A stretch of 64,000 nucleotides of DNA from an uncultured Christensenellaceae bacterium (GTDB taxonomy: Bacteria; Bacillota; Clostridia; Christensenellales; Borkfalkiaceae). The position numbers and the translations under genes are program-made. The notes under the pieces are model-generated. The model worked only from the letters and a program-made list of their open reading frames with translations, was not told the DNA's origin and did not search any database. The stretch spans positions 4,786 through 68,785 of the forward strand of contig CAJUSA010000005.1 in the NCBI GenBank assembly GCA_910589015.1, given 5' to 3'. Of this stretch, positions 37,301 to 40,300 are shown one piece after another (positions within the stretch are counted from its first letter, which is position 1; the number at the start of each line of letters is the position of its first letter).

Positions 37301-40300
37301 CGGCAATCCTGTAACGGAAACGACGACCACGACGACCAATCCCGACGGTTCGACGACGACCACGACGACGACCACGACGGAATCGACGGATAAGGACGGC
37401 AAGCCGACCACGACGATCACCGAAATCACGAAGAATCCAGACGGTTCGACGACCAAGACCGAAACGACGATCACCGAAGGCAATCCCAAGACGACCGTGA
37501 TCGTTACGACGAACCCCGACGGTACGGAAACGAGAACGGAAATCACCGAGGAAACCAAACCCGACGGCACGACGGTCAAGACCGAAGTCGTAACGCATCC
37601 CGACGGTTCCAAGACCACGACGGTAACGACGACCGAGAAGACCGATAACGGCACGAAGGTGACCGAAGTCGTAACGAACCCCGACGGTTCGACGACGACC
37701 ACGGTGACGACGGTGACGGAAGGTATTCCGAAGAAGACCGTGACCGAAGTAACGCATCCCGACGGTTCGACGAGCAAGACCGAAACGACCGAGTGGACGG
37801 ACGCAGACGGTAAGAAACATACCGAAACCGTCACCACCGATTCCGACGGAAAACAGACGACGACCGAAACGACCGAATGGACGGACGCGGACGGCAAGCA
37901 GCACACCGTTACGGAAGTGACCAACCCCGACGGTTCGAAGACCAAGACCGAAGTGACCGAATGGATCGACGAGGAAGGCAAGAAACATACCGAAACGATC
38001 GTGACCAACCCCGACGGTTCTCAGACCAAGACCGAGACGACCGAAAAGGTTGAAACGGACGAAAAGGGCAACACGACCACGACGACCGATACGAAGGTGA
38101 CCAACCCCGACGGCACGGTGGAAGAAACCCACGAAGTCAAGGTAGAAGGCAAGGACGAGAACGGTAACCCGACCTCGACCACCACGACTACGACGACGCA
38201 TCCCGACGGTTCCAAGACCGAAACCGAAGTGACCGAATGGACGGACGAAGACGGACACCACGTCAAGACCGAAACGACGGAAACGGATAAGGACGGCAAC
38301 ACGACGACCGAGTCGAAGGAAGAAGTCAACAAGGGAACGACCGACGAAAACGGCAAGCCCAACGGCACGACGTCGACGACGACCGATAAGCTGGAAGACG
38401 GCACGACGGTTGTGACGACGGTGACGGAAGGCGTCGATGAAAACGGTAATCCCAAGACGACGATCACGGAAATCACGACCTATCCCGACGGTTCGACCGA
38501 ATCGAGAGTGACCGAAATCGTCAAGAAGTCCGGCGTTGACGAGAGAGGCAAGCCCGTTACGATCATCGAAACCAAGGTGACCGAAACGGATCGGGAAGGC
38601 AACGTAACCGTGACCTTCACGAGAGAGACGAAGGGCGTAGACGAGAACGACAATCCTACGACCAAGACCGAAACCACGGTAACGAATCCCGACGGCACGA
38701 CGGAAACCACGACGACGACTAAGACGGATACCGTCGACAAGGACGGCAACCCGACCTCGACCACGACGACCGAAACCGAAAAGGGTACGGAAACGACGAC
38801 GACCACGACGAAACCCGACGGATCGCACACCGAAACCGAACACCCCGATCACAGCAGAACGGAAGTCGACGTCAAAGTCGAGACCAAGCCCGATCCCAAC
38901 GACCCGAACAAGACCGTTACGGTGACGACGACCACGACGACCGAATACAATTCGGACGGCGAGAAGATTCAGGAAACCATAGTCGTTGAAACGAAGGGTA
39001 CGAACGCGAAGGGCGAACCGACCACGACGACCGAAACCACGGTTAAGACGTTCGATCCCGCAACGGGCGACGAGCTCACGAGCGAGACGACGACGGTAAC
39101 GGTGACGCAAGGCACGACCGAAGACGGCAAGCCTTCCAACAAGACCGAAACGACGTATCCCGACGGATCGACCTCGACGACGGAAACGACGCAGTCTTCC
39201 GGTAAGGACGAAAACGGCAATCCGACGACGACGACCAAGACGGAAACGACGAATCCTGACGGATCGAAGGATATCGTGATCGATACGAACGGCGTGGAAA
39301 ACGGCAAACCCAAGCACGAGCATACCGAAACCACGGTAACCCCGAACGGCGACGGTACGAACACCGAGCATACGGTTACGACCGAGACCAAGACCGACGA
39401 AAACGGCAACGATAAGACCACGATCACCGATACGACGGTTAAGACGGACGAAAACGGCAACGAGATCCCCGGCACCAAGACCGAAATTGTGGAAGAAATC
39501 TACAAAGACGTGGAAAACGGCAAGGATATCGACGTTGACAAGACGACCACGACCGAACCCGACGGCACCGTGAAGGTGGAAACCGAATGGAAGGGTACCG
39601 ACGAGAACGGCGACAAGGTTGAAGGTTCGTCGACGGTAGTCACGAAACCCGACGGCAGCAAGACGGAAGAGACGACGACGGTAGTCACGAAACCTGATGG
39701 TTCGACGACGACCACGACGACCGAATCCGAAAAAGGCAAGGATGAAAACGGCAACGATTTCGTAAGCGATAAAGTTACCGTTGAGAAACAGCCCGAAGGC
39801 ACCACGACGGAAAATTCGACGACGGTTGTGACGAAACCCGACGGTTCGACCGTAACGACCGAAACCGAAAAGACCGACGACGGCAAGGGCAACAAGACCG
39901 AGCACACCGTTGAAACCGAAAAAGATGCGAACGGCAACACGACCAAAGTGACCGAGACGACCGTGACCGAAACGGAAGACGAGAAGAAGACTGAGATCAT
40001 CGAAACTCTTCCCGACGGCACCGTGACCGAAACGACGGAAACGACCGACAAAAAGACGGGCGTAACGACGACGGAATCGGTAACGACGCGTCCCGACGGT
40101 TCGACCACAACGACGGAAACGGTAACGCAGCCCGACGGTTCGAGCACGTCGACCACGGTCGATAAGAAGCCGAACTCCGACGGTACGACGACGGAAATCA
40201 CCACGACGGTGACGACCGACGCGAACGGCAACAAGACGACGACGGCGACGATCGAAGTCATCGGTAACGACGGCAAGCCTGTTGTATCGGTAAGCAAACC

